This document shows positions 6,119 through 13,263 of a DNA stretch of 13,445 nt, piece by piece. A program made the translations under genes and the position numbers. Source of the stretch: Clostridia bacterium (lineage in GTDB: Bacteria; Bacillota; Clostridia; HGM11327); assembly GCA_017935525.1 (NCBI GenBank), contig JAGBHJ010000098.1:1-13445 (forward strand), written 5' to 3'. A model generated the notes under the pieces. The model worked only from the letters and a program-made list of their open reading frames with translations, searched no databases and was not told the DNA's origin. Each line of letters begins with the position of its first letter. Position 1 is the first letter of the stretch.

Positions 6119-7127
6119 ACTTTTCTGCCTCTCTTGTCAGCAACACTCTGCCGTCCTTGGTCACAAACACCACGCCGATGCCCTCCAAGCCCTCCGCAAA
6201 GCTTATAGCCTCCTCCTGCCCCATATTGAACAACGCAGTTGAAAGGCCGTCCGCCACAGCGGATGAGTCCGCAATAACCGTCACGGACAAAAAATTATCC
6301 GACGGCATTAACGTATCGGGGTCGATTATATGGTGGTATTCTCCGTTATCACCAAAGCATCTTTTTGTGCCGCTGCTAGTGACAACGCTGGCGTCTTCGA
6401 TCATCAGCACGGGAGTCTTTACACCCTCCCTTGGGCTTTCCACCTGCACAGCCCAGCTTTTGCCGTTGTACTTTTTGCCCACGGCGCAAACGTTGCCGCC
6501 TACGTTAATAAGGTAGCTGTCAAGCCCCTTTTCCTTTGCAAAAAGAGTGACCCTTTCCGCCGCATAGCCCTTTGCAACTGCGCCAACGTCAAGCTTTATC
6601 CCCTTTTCCGCAAAAAACACAGTATTATTTACCTCGTCCAGCACCACCTTGTCAAGGTCGCACAAAAGACTTGCCTGCAAAAGCTCCTCATCGTTTGGGA
6701 GCAACACCTCGCCCGTGTTGTCGTAATGGTCCATGGCAGACTTCCACAGCGCAGTTACCCTGCCCATTGCCACGTTTACCTGCCCGTTTGTGGCAGAATA
6801 AAGTTCCTTTGCCGTCTTCAGCATTTGGATGATCTCTTTATCCACCTCCACGGGGCTTTCAGCCGCCAGGCGGTTTACAGTAGCAAGGCTTGTGATGCCG
6901 TCATATTCATTATATATGTCAAAAAGCTTATGATACCACTCCAGCCTGCGGTAAAGCATATCCGCATTGGTGAGGAATTCCTCCTCGCTCTCTTGAGCAC
7001 CCAGTATTACGGTAACGGTATCAAAGGCACCCACCGCGGAGTAAGTATATTGCTTTTTGCCGTTTGCCAGCACCGCCGCACAGATCACCAGCACCACCGC
7101 CGCTATCACAATAGCCGCTTTTCTCAT
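6102..7127 (-). CDS. apbE: FAD:protein FMN transferase (ApbE)
   Basis: This 341-aa ApbE uses FAD to attach FMN through a phosphoester bond to a threonine of target proteins such as RnfD and RnfG, both encoded upstream in this operon. Family motifs present are GAFDTVTVI (33-41), MGRVTALWK (121-129), LDVGAVAKGYA (179-189), INVGGN (207-212), SSGTKRCF (251-258), HHIIDP (265-270) and the magnesium and flavin-binding DSSAVADGLSTALF region (287-300). An N-terminal hydrophobic segment (about 4-22) should export and anchor it. The cysteine at 16 does not sit in a good lipobox, so a membrane anchor is more likely than a lipoprotein. The start at 7127 is supported by AGGAG 6 nt upstream. The gap to rnfB contains a stable hairpin. 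Confidence 0.95.
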   Translation of the reverse strand: MRKAAIVIAAVVLVICAAVLANGKKQYTYSAVGAFDTVTVILGAQESEEEFLTNADMLYRRLEWYHKLFDIYNEYDGITSLATVNRLAAESPVEVDKEIIQMLKTAKELYSATNGQVNVAMGRVTALWKSAMDHYDNTGEVLLPNDEELLQASLLCDLDKVVLDEVNNTVFFAEKGIKLDVGAVAKGYAAERVTLFAKEKGLDSYLINVGGNVCAVGKKYNGKSWAVQVESPREGVKTPVLMIEDASVVTSSGTKRCFGDNGEYHHIIDPDTLMPSDNFLSVTVIADSSAVADGLSTALFNMGQEEAISFAEGLEGIGVVFVTKDGRVLLTREAEKYEKKN

Positions 7128-7145
7128 AGCATCTCCTAAACCAAA

Positions 7146-7166
7146 GGCGCACAGGACCTGCGCGCC
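7146..7166 (-). promoter_or_regulatory. GC-rich hairpin between rnfB and apbE
   Basis: A 21-nt sequence forms nine consecutive pairs (one a G-T) around a 3-nt loop, with GGCGC at one end and GCGCC at the other. On the minus strand it is followed by TTTGGTTTAGG, not a T-run, so at most it is a leaky terminator. It may instead set the rnf:apbE mRNA ratio by processing or 3'-end protection. It lies 6 nt past the rnfB stop. Confidence 0.5.
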
Positions 7167-7172
7167 GTAAAA

Positions 7173-8003
7173 TTATTCTTCCTTTGCCTCAAATCTGTGA
7201 ATACCCGAAAAATCGGACACCATAATACATCCCACGGGACAGTTTTTGGCACATTCGCCGCAGTTGATACACTTGTCGTAGTCTATCACCGCAATATTGT
7301 TTTCTACCTTGACAGCCTGTGTAGGGCAATTCTTCTCGCACTTTTTGCAGGCAATACATCCGTGTGAGCATATTTTTCTCACAGCAGCGCCCTTATCCTT
7401 ACTGCTGCAGGTAACAAGCACCTTATCCACGTCCTCCATAAGGGCAATAATACCCTGGGGACACGCCTTTGCGCACAAGCCACAGCCCGTACAGATACGA
7501 GTGTTTACGTGAGCAACTCCGTTTTCTATGCATATCGCGCCATTGGGGCACACCTTTTGGCAATCGCCGTAGCCAAGGCACCCGTAAGTACATTGAGAGC
7601 TTCCGCCAAAGAGCATTTTTGCCGCCGCACAGGAATCTGCGCCCCTGTACTGTGACTTTTTGCCAACCTTACCGCAATCGCCCATGCATCTTACAGTTGC
7701 CACCATTTCCACAACGTCAGCCGCCTCAAGACCCGTTATCTGAGCGATATCATTTGACACCTTGTCAGCACCGGGAACACACAGATTTGTCTTATCCGTC
7801 TGCCCCTCTGCCAACGCCTTTGCGTAGCCGTCACATCCGGTATAACCGCAGGCACCGCAGTTTGCTCCCGGCAAAACGTCCCTTATTAGCTTTTCCTTTT
7901 CGTTTACGGGAACAAACATGAGCTTTGACGCCACCAAAAGCACCGCCGCACAAACCGCACCAATGGCGGCAACCACCGCCACAGCTGTTAAAACTTCAGT
8001 CAT
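7173..8003 (-). CDS. rnfB: Rnf complex subunit B (ferredoxin-interacting Fe-S protein)
   Basis: RnfB is the electron-entry subunit, docking ferredoxin on the cytoplasmic side. The 276-aa product has an N-terminal membrane helix (about 5-30) and a 4Fe-4S domain with Cys49, Cys52, Cys57 and Cys75 (GANCGACGYTGC). A long cysteine-rich region follows: Cys142/148/152; Cys171, 174, 177 and 181 (CTGCGLCAKACP); Cys216, 219, 222 and 226 (CIACKKCEKNCP); and Cys245, 248, 251 and 255 (CINCGECAKNCP). Several ferredoxin-like clusters are therefore expected. Length and plan match clostridial RnfB. ATG 8003 has AGAGG 7 nt upstream and lies 16 nt after rnfA. Confidence 0.97.
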   Translation of the reverse strand: MTEVLTAVAVVAAIGAVCAAVLLVASKLMFVPVNEKEKLIRDVLPGANCGACGYTGCDGYAKALAEGQTDKTNLCVPGADKVSNDIAQITGLEAADVVEMVATVRCMGDCGKVGKKSQYRGADSCAAAKMLFGGSSQCTYGCLGYGDCQKVCPNGAICIENGVAHVNTRICTGCGLCAKACPQGIIALMEDVDKVLVTCSSKDKGAAVRKICSHGCIACKKCEKNCPTQAVKVENNIAVIDYDKCINCGECAKNCPVGCIMVSDFSGIHRFEAKEE

Positions 8004-8019
8004 ATTATACCTCTATCAA

Positions 8020-8613
8020 TTATGCAAACAGATTTTCCACTATTCCCGCAAAGCCGTAAAACGCCAGGGATACTATCGACGCCGCCACAAGGGTTATGGG
8101 CAAGCCCTTAAAGGATTCCGGAGGGTCAGCCTTTTCCATCTTTTCTCTTACGCCTGCAAAAAGCACCATCGCCAGCAAAAAGCCAAGGCCGCATCCCAGA
8201 GAGTTTACCATGGACTCCACAAAATTAAATCCGTCCTTTATGTTGTTTACCGTAACGCCCAGCACCGCACAGTTTGTAGTGATAAGCGGCAGGTACACAC
8301 CCAAGGACTTGTGCAACGCGGGCATATGCTTTTTCAGCACCATTTCCACAAACTGCACCAAGGTAGCAATAACCAATATAAACACTATGGTCTGCATATA
8401 CTCCAGCTCAAACCTGTTCAAAAGGTAGTGCTGTATGGGCCATGTTGCCGCAGTTGCTATCAGCATTACAAACGTAACGGAAACGCCCATGCCAACCGCT
8501 TGGTCCGTCTTTTTGGAAACACCCAAAAAGGGACATATGCCAAGGAATTTTGAAAGTACGTAATTGTTGACCAGTACCGAGGTCATCATTATTGCTATAA
8601 GACCCTTTAACAT
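8020..8613 (-). CDS. rnfA: Rnf complex membrane subunit A
   Basis: This 197-aa protein has six membrane segments and is one of the two homologous core subunits through which electrons and Na+ or H+ are thought to move. The conserved cysteines that ligate the intramembrane iron-sulfur centre shared with RnfE are at Cys27 (LGICPFLGVS) and Cys115 (TTNCAVLGV). The start at 8613 has GAGGAGG 8 nt upstream, and that ribosome site lies within the last codons of rnfE (Asp-Glu-Glu-Ala). The gap between the genes is 3 nt, so translation is probably coupled. The length is normal for the family. Confidence 0.97.
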   Translation of the reverse strand: MLKGLIAIMMTSVLVNNYVLSKFLGICPFLGVSKKTDQAVGMGVSVTFVMLIATAATWPIQHYLLNRFELEYMQTIVFILVIATLVQFVEMVLKKHMPALHKSLGVYLPLITTNCAVLGVTVNNIKDGFNFVESMVNSLGCGLGFLLAMVLFAGVREKMEKADPPESFKGLPITLVAASIVSLAFYGFAGIVENLFA

Positions 8614-8616
8614 AAA

Positions 8617-9291
8617 TTACGCCTCCTCGTCACATCCGCCAAGCCTGCCGCACTGTGCCGCAGAAGGACAGTTTTGGCAAGAAAAGCTCTTTTTCTTTAT
8701 TGCCTTGCCCTTTGAAAGCTTGTTTACCAATGCTATCAAGCATCCAAACACAAAAAATCCACCGGGAGCAGAAGCAAGTATGGAAAGCTTGTATTCGCTC
8801 AAAAAAGGTATCTCCATACCCAAAAACGTGCCCGAGCCCAACACCTCTCTGATGACCGCCATCACAGTCAACGCCAGAGTAAAGCCAAGGCCCATGCCCG
8901 CGCCGTCAAGCAGAGAATCTATTACTCCGTGCTTGTTGGCGTACATCTCCGCCCTGCCAAGGATTATACAGTTTACAACTATCAATGACAGGAATATGCC
9001 CAGCGCCTCGTACAGCGAATTCAGATATGCCTGCATCAGCATGGAAACCACCGTCACAAAGCCTGCAATAAGCACTATGTAGCAGGGTATTCTGACCTTT
9101 TCGGGGATCGTTTTTCTCAATGCTGATATTGCCATATTGGAGCACATCAGCACCACCGTTGCCGCAAGACCCATACCGATGGCGTTGGATATCTTTGTAG
9201 ATACCGCCAAAGTAGGGCAAGTGCCCAGCACCAGCACCAAAACGGGATTTTCCTTAACGATACCCTTTACAAAATTCTTCCATTTACTCAT
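8617..9291 (-). CDS. rnfE: Rnf complex membrane subunit E with cysteine-rich C-terminal tail
   Basis: This 224-aa core membrane subunit is homologous to RnfA. Cys25 (GTCPTLAVS) and Cys108 (VNCIILGR) correspond to the ligands of the shared intramembrane iron-sulfur cluster, and APGGFF at 175-180 is family-typical. After the last membrane helix a charged linker (KLSKGKAIKKK) leads to a tail with Cys205, Cys208, Cys214 and Cys220 (CQNCPSAAQC, then GGC). Short E subunits lack this tail. It could bind an extra Fe-S cluster or zinc, which is inference. ATG 9291 has GGGAGG 8 nt upstream, and the gene overlaps the end of rnfG by 8 nt. Confidence 0.96.
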   Translation of the reverse strand: MSKWKNFVKGIVKENPVLVLVLGTCPTLAVSTKISNAIGMGLAATVVLMCSNMAISALRKTIPEKVRIPCYIVLIAGFVTVVSMLMQAYLNSLYEALGIFLSLIVVNCIILGRAEMYANKHGVIDSLLDGAGMGLGFTLALTVMAVIREVLGSGTFLGMEIPFLSEYKLSILASAPGGFFVFGCLIALVNKLSKGKAIKKKSFSCQNCPSAAQCGRLGGCDEEA

Positions 9292-9799
9292 TGTGGGTAC
9301 CTCCCGTCAATTTTTCAAATGCATCAAAGGCTTTATTTACTGCGTTTTTATACGCCTTTGTGGTAAGGGTAGCACCCGACACCGTATCAACGCCGTCAAC
9401 GCCGTCCCCCGTCAGGCCAACAAAATTGTCGCCGTATTTCTTTTCAGCCTCAAGGGTTTCTCCGCCGGCAATGCAGCACGCACCCGTCACAACGCCTTGG
9501 GCGTCTATTCCGCACATAACAGTCATACCGCTGGCGTAGCCCGTCACGACCACCTTAAACACATAGCCGCCGTTTTCTGCAACGTAGGCTTCCTTTACCG
9601 CATCGTCAAGACCGTCAGTCTCCACCTCAGCAAAATTTCTGCCGTCGGGCATCACCACCATCAGGGACTCCTGAACCTTTTGTATCTCAATTTCCTTTAT
9701 TATGGGCTTTGTGAATGAATTAACAGCCGCCATCAACGCCGAAACGCCTATACAGATCGCCATCAGCACGCACAGAGCCTTCATGTTCTCGTTCTTCAT
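9284..9799 (-). CDS. rnfG: Rnf complex subunit G (covalent FMN-binding)
   Basis: This 171-aa protein has one N-terminal membrane helix (about 8-28) and an extracytoplasmic FMN-binding domain. The flavinylation motif SGAT occurs at 141-144, in VDTVSGATLTTKAY, making Thr144 the likely site of FMN attachment by the ApbE encoded downstream. RnfG relays electrons between membrane and outer-face flavins. It is short for the family, and the usual ETPGLG segment reads ETLEAE (114-119). The start at 9799 overlaps the rnfD stop as ATGA, with GGAGG 9 nt or more upstream. It overlaps rnfE by 8 nt. Confidence 0.95.
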   Translation of the reverse strand: MKNENMKALCVLMAICIGVSALMAAVNSFTKPIIKEIEIQKVQESLMVVMPDGRNFAEVETDGLDDAVKEAYVAENGGYVFKVVVTGYASGMTVMCGIDAQGVVTGACCIAGGETLEAEKKYGDNFVGLTGDGVDGVDTVSGATLTTKAYKNAVNKAFDAFEKLTGGTHNE

Positions 9800-10731
9800 G
9801 CCTTTGCACCTCCAAAGGGTCTGGAAAGCGTCAGCTTTTCAATATGGGGAGTAAGTATATTCATAAACAGGATGGCAAACGATACGCCCTCGGGGTACAT
9901 TCCCCACATACGTATCACCACAGTCATAAATCCGCAGCCCACGCCAAATATCACCTTTCCCCAGGGAGTGCAGGGTGTTGTGGTGTAATCCGTCGCCATA
10001 AAAAACGCACCCAGCACCACGCCGCCCGAAAGCAGGTGGTACAAGCCATTTTCACCCAAGGCAAGGGTCATCACCAGCACCGTGCCCAAAAACGCCACGG
10101 GAGTATGCCACGTGATGCATCTTTTTATCAGCAGATAAGCGCCGCCTATCAAAAGCGCTATGATGCAGGTCTCGCCTATACATCCGCCTCTGACACCCAA
10201 AAGCATTTGCCACACCGAGGGAAGCTGACCGTCGGACACACCCGCAAGTATTGCAAGAGGTGTTGCGCTTGTGGCAGTATCCGCCCCCTCCAGCACAAGG
10301 GGAAGTGACCATCTGGACATTCCCGATGAAAACGTCACCAGCATTATTATTCTCGCCGTGATGGCAGGGTTTGCAAAGTTCTTTCCTATGCCGCCAAACA
10401 GTTGCTTTACAACGATTATTGCAACAGCGCTACCGAATATTGCCTGCCAAAGCTCGATCTCCACGGGAAGATTGAGTCCCAGCAAAAGACCCGTCACCGC
10501 CGCGGAAAGATCCCCCACGGTATTCTTTTTCTTACATATCAGCTCAAAGAGCCACTCAAAAAATACGGAGCTGATAACGCATACCGCCACCACCAAAAGG
10601 GCTCTGAAGCCAAAAAGGATTATGCCTGCCACCAATGCGGGCATAAGGGCGATAATAACGTCCAGCATTATGCTTCTGACCGTTGTTTTATCGTGTATAT
10701 GAGGAGATACCTCTGTTATAAGTTGACTCAT
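9796..10731 (-). CDS. rnfD: Rnf complex membrane subunit D (covalent FMN-binding)
   Basis: This is a polytopic membrane subunit of about 311 aa, related to NqrB. It begins with SPHIHDKTTVRSIMLDV, a typical RnfD N-terminus. It contains the flavinylation region ADTATSATPLA (about 151-161), where the Thr near residue 158 should carry FMN, and NFANPAITARI (119-129). With RnfG it passes electrons within the complex and probably contributes to the ion path. Two ATGs occur in tandem: the second (10731) is 6 nt from GGAG and is preferred, the first (10734) only 3 nt. It lies 18 nt after rnfC and overlaps the rnfG start by 4 nt. Confidence 0.96.
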   Translation of the reverse strand: MSQLITEVSPHIHDKTTVRSIMLDVIIALMPALVAGIILFGFRALLVVAVCVISSVFFEWLFELICKKKNTVGDLSAAVTGLLLGLNLPVEIELWQAIFGSAVAIIVVKQLFGGIGKNFANPAITARIIMLVTFSSGMSRWSLPLVLEGADTATSATPLAILAGVSDGQLPSVWQMLLGVRGGCIGETCIIALLIGGAYLLIKRCITWHTPVAFLGTVLVMTLALGENGLYHLLSGGVVLGAFFMATDYTTTPCTPWGKVIFGVGCGFMTVVIRMWGMYPEGVSFAILFMNILTPHIEKLTLSRPFGGAKA

Positions 10732-10749
10732 CATTTTCTCCAGTTCTTA

Positions 10750-12052
10750 TCACTTTGCGGAGGCCTGCTTCAGCATTGCCTTTGCCAGCTTATTGGTCTG
10801 CACAAGAGGTCTTTTGGCAGGGCAAACGTAGGAACAGCATCCGCACTCCATACAAACCGTGACCTTGAGCTTCTTTAATCTGTCAATATCCTTTTTCTCA
10901 AATGCGGAATTGATCATGGTGGGCATAAGCCTCATGGGGCAATGGGACACGCATCTGCCGCAGTTGATGCACTCACCCGACTGCTCAGCCGCAGTTTCCT
11001 TTTTGCCAAAGACCAATATTGCATTGGTATTCTTTAACACGGGGCATTCGTCACTGCAGACGGAAATACCCATCATGGGGCCGCCGTAGAGTATCTTTTG
11101 CGGCTCCTCCTTATATCCTCCGCAGAATTCCACCAGATCCTTGATGGATGTGCCCACGGGGACGATCACGTTCTTTTCCTCATTTACTGCAGAGCCTGCC
11201 ACGGTCACCGTTTTTTCCACCAAAGGCATACCCGTTTTTACGTACTGATTGATCGACGTCAGCGTTGTGCAGTTTATAACAACAGCACCCACGTCAAGAG
11301 GCAGCTTGCCCTCGGGGATGACCCTGCCCGTTGTGTAATACACCAGCACCTTTTCGCCACCCATGGGGTAAACCGACGGCAACACCTTTATTTCCACAGA
11401 ATGCTCCTTTGCCATAGGTGTCAGCTTATCGATGCATTCCTTTTTATTGCTTTCTATGCCCAGCACAAATCTTTTGTCGCCAAAAAAGCGCCTCAACAGC
11501 TCAATGCCCTCAAAGATCTCATCGGACTTATCCAGCATGGTCCTTGTGTCGGAGGTGATGTAGCCCTCGCACTCTGCGCAGTTGATAACAACGTGCTCTA
11601 TCTGACCAACGTCCTTAACGTTCAGCTTGACGTGGCTGGGAAAGCCTGCGCCGCCAAGACCGACCACACCGCTTTGCGCCACGGCAGAAATAAAGCTTGC
11701 CATATCCGTGACCTCGGGAGGGGTTATGCCCTCAAATATCTCGCCCTTACCGTCGGACTCGATTATAACCGCAGGACACTTGCTGCCGTTGGAGAGTAGC
11801 ACCTCGTCTATCTTTTTTACTACACCGGAAACACCTGAATATATGGGTGATGACACAAATCCCCCCTGCATCAGCGACCTTTTGACCCACCTTGACGGTA
11901 TCCCCCGCCTTTACCACGGGCACGGCAGGCGCGCCGATGTGCATGGACATTGGCAACGTTACCACCGCAGGATGGGGCATCCGCACGGGAGCCAGCCCGG
12001 CAGTATGCTTATTGTGGGGTATTTTGATGCTGTTAAGCTTAAAAAACGCCAT
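10750..12052 (-). CDS. rnfC: Rnf complex subunit C (NADH dehydrogenase subunit), frameshifted as read
   Basis: RnfC is the peripheral cytoplasmic subunit that exchanges electrons with NAD(H) through FMN and two 4Fe-4S clusters. The N-terminal part (12052 to about 11867; starts MAFFKLNSIKIPHNKHTAG, includes HPAVVTLPMSMHIGAP) lies in one frame. The rest (GGFVSSPIYSGVSG onward) lies in another, joined at a run of six G. Removing one G gives the expected VADAGGFVSSPI and a 433-aa protein of normal length. Later motifs are GLGGAGFPSHVKL (nucleotide and FMN site), CINCGRCVSHCP and CMECGCCSYVCP (two 4Fe-4S sites). ATG 12052 has AAAGGAG 8 nt upstream. As read, ribosomes from 12052 would stop at 11747 after 101 residues. 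It is first in the operon, directly after a consensus promoter. Confidence 0.92.
11861..11866 (-). other. frameshift site: G6 run in rnfC
   Basis: On the minus strand the coding sequence reads GCA followed by six G and then ATTT. Five G would keep RnfC in frame (Ala-Gly-Gly-Phe), so one extra base is present. The downstream frame also has an ATG at 11871 with AAAGG 6 nt upstream, which could allow internal initiation of a protein lacking the first 60 or so residues. Confidence 0.85.
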
Positions 12053-12108
12053 TATGTAAACTCCTTTGAAGTGCTGACTGAACAAATGCGCTCAGTACGA
12101 CCATGATA

Positions 12109-12137
12109 ATTATAACACTTTCATTAGTAATTGTCAA
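12109..12137 (-). promoter_or_regulatory. consensus sigma-A promoter of the rnf operon
   Basis: On the minus strand, TTGACA (12137-12132) and TATAAT (12114-12109) are separated by exactly 17 nt, matching the consensus at every position of both boxes. The leader to rnfC is about 50 nt. No clear Rex-type operator palindrome is seen around it. Confidence 0.9.
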
Positions 12138-12477
12138 TATGTTTTTGCACCGACTGGGACAAAAATGTCACCTTTGGAGTGGATGAGGCTTGTTCCCGTC
12201 GGGGTTGTGTCTTGCTTCTGTACAAGCGGTAGGGGCAGGCGTCCTCGACGGTCCGAGATGCCAAATTTGCGTTTCTCTGGCGTGGCATTATTCAAAAACA
12301 GTTTTGGTGTCGTTCCATGCGTTCGTGAAGAAAAGAAGGACAACACTGACGAAAACAGATGCGAGAATATAACTTCCCCAGCCCATGCCCCAAGACTTTC
12401 GGTTTTTACAAATCTACCAACCTAAAGCTCCGTAGTTATGAAATGTGCCGTATAAAAGCGTTTCAAGGGTGGGTGGT

Positions 12478-12515
12478 CAAGGCGGGAGGGGAAATCGCAA
12501 TCCCATCCCGCCTTG
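12478..12515 (+). terminator. strong GC-rich stem-loop, terminator-like on the plus strand
   Basis: CAAGGCGGGA (12478-12487) pairs perfectly with TCCCGCCTTG (12506-12515). GGGA/TCCC (12489-12492 with 12501-12504) extends the helix inside one mismatch, leaving an 8-nt loop. TTGTTCTTT follows on the plus strand. No plus-strand gene precedes it, so the transcript it would end is unknown; it could be part of a repeat element. Confidence 0.5.
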
Positions 12516-12525
12516 TTGTTCTTTG

Positions 12526-12553
12526 GATACTTTCTGTCAATACAGAAAGTATC
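12526..12553. repeat. perfect 12-bp inverted repeat with 4-nt loop
   Basis: GATACTTTCTGT (12526-12537) and ACAGAAAGTATC (12542-12553) are perfect reverse complements around CAAT. It lies 85 bp past the stop of the SLOG-like gene and 10 bp from the GC-rich stem. There is no T-run on either side, so it is not an ordinary terminator. Confidence 0.7.
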
Positions 12554-12638
12554 ATAGTCGCCACAGAATTGGGTATAAAAGAAGAAAAGTGCGTGCAAGA
12601 AAAGGAAATTATCTCTTGTTATAATAAATAAAAGCAAA

Positions 12639-13133
12639 TTAGACATCCCGGGCTACGCCCACTGCGCGAAATGCCAAATTCATTATCACCTTTTTCTTTC
12701 TCCGCGCGAAATCCATTGTCTGTGCGGCACCGCCAATATTCGGGTTTACTACGTATGCAATAAGGTACTGACAATTTGCTACCATGTACTGATTTGCCTT
12801 TGAGAGCATAAACCTGCGAGGAGTTTTGGGCGGGATGTCCGCAACAAATATCTCATCCACATACCCCCTTGTAATATCATCTTGCAGAAGTGATTGAGTA
12901 AGATATGGTATGACCATTTCCAGCTTTATATGAGGATACTGTTTTTTCAACAGATATATTGTGTGTGCGGCTATTCTGTCAAATGTGCCGTAATTGCCCA
13001 CCCAAAATACAGTTACCCCGTGGTTTTCTATCAAGTCAATGGCGGTCTGCCTAATGTCCTCTTTTGTCTTGTCCGGATTGGGAATAAACTTATTACCGGC
13101 AAAGGCGCAACGAATGATACTGTTATTTGTCAT
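12639..13133 (-). CDS. SLOG / DUF1273-like protein
   Basis: This 164-aa soluble protein has a Rossmann-like layout. It starts with a strand and loop at IIRCAFAGNKF (6-16), then has a glycine loop VGNYGTFDRIAAHTIYLLKK (45-64), a mid section ending at VADI (97-100), and a C-terminal half with CQYLIAYVVNPNIGG (121-135) and ARRKKKVIMN (143-152). This resembles the SLOG superfamily (YpsA/DUF1273 and relatives), thought to bind nucleotide derivatives; no enzyme activity can be assigned. The start at 13133 is preferred because GGAG lies 6 nt upstream. The in-frame ATG at 13145 overlaps that GGAG. It is transcribed divergently from a ribbon-helix-helix gene, and an inverted repeat overlaps its promoter. 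Confidence 0.65.
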   Translation of the reverse strand: MTNNSIIRCAFAGNKFIPNPDKTKEDIRQTAIDLIENHGVTVFWVGNYGTFDRIAAHTIYLLKKQYPHIKLEMVIPYLTQSLLQDDITRGYVDEIFVADIPPKTPRRFMLSKANQYMVANCQYLIAYVVNPNIGGAAQTMDFARRKKKVIMNLAFRAVGVARDV

Positions 13134-13152
13134 ATGATACTCCATTTCGTTA

Positions 13153-13174
13153 AAAATAGTATTTCTACTATTTT
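13153..13174. promoter_or_regulatory. 9-bp inverted repeat overlapping the -10 box of the SLOG gene, candidate operator
   Basis: AAAATAGTA (13153-13161) and TACTATTTT (13166-13174) are perfect reverse complements around TTTC. On the minus strand the right arm covers most of the TAAAAT -10 box (13170-13175) and the left arm covers the transcription start region. That is the position of a repressor site. The divergent ribbon-helix-helix protein is the obvious candidate to bind it. Confidence 0.55.
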
Positions 13175-13198
13175 ATCCTACTTCAGGCGATTTGTCAA
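13170..13198 (-). promoter_or_regulatory. sigma-A promoter of the SLOG-like gene
   Basis: On the minus strand, TTGACA (13198-13193) and TAAAAT (13175-13170) are separated by exactly 17 nt, 37 nt before the ATG at 13133. Confidence 0.8.
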
Positions 13199-13208
13199 TA
13201 CTGAATAT

Positions 13209-13250
13209 TATTTTATTATATAATCTCATATAGAGTCATATAATAAAATA
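13209..13250. promoter_or_regulatory. 13-bp inverted repeat in the control region of the ribbon-helix-helix gene
   Basis: TATTTTATTATAT (13209-13221) and ATATAATAAAATA (13238-13250) are perfect reverse complements with a 16-nt centre that itself contains CTC/GAG. It ends directly at the GGAGG ribosome site (13251-13255). A TATAAT occurs at 13219-13224, but its nearest -35-like TTGTCA is 21 nt away, so the plus-strand promoter is not resolved. The repeat may be an operator (autoregulation) or an mRNA stem near the ribosome site. Confidence 0.55.
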
Positions 13251-13263
13251 GGAGGAATTAATA

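Larger units (their letters stand above)
12141..12638. other. about 500 bp without a convincing gene; decayed or repeat-like DNA
   Basis: Short open frames occur on both strands (for example 12134-12346 minus, 12165-12425 plus, 12359-12631 plus). None has a proper ribosome site, a recognisable domain or a start that fits its neighbours, and they overlap one another. The stretch contains two strong inverted repeats (12478-12515 and 12526-12553). It could be a remnant of an interspersed repeat or small non-coding element, but no matching terminal repeats or target duplication can be shown from this window. Confidence 0.45.

Noticed and set aside
12053..12108. Small inverted repeat ACTGA/TCAGT (12077-12096) in the rnfC leader as an operator
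   Set aside because: Five base pairs around a 10-nt spacer is too weak to separate from chance, and it does not resemble a Rex site.
12134..12346. Minus-strand open frame of 70 codons upstream of rnfC
   Set aside because: It has no convincing ribosome site, no recognisable domain, overlaps open frames on the other strand, and ends within the rnf promoter. Treated as non-coding.
12359..12631. Plus-strand open frame of 90 codons across the two inverted repeats
   Set aside because: It runs through both strong stem-loops, has no ribosome site and no domain. A chance frame is more likely.
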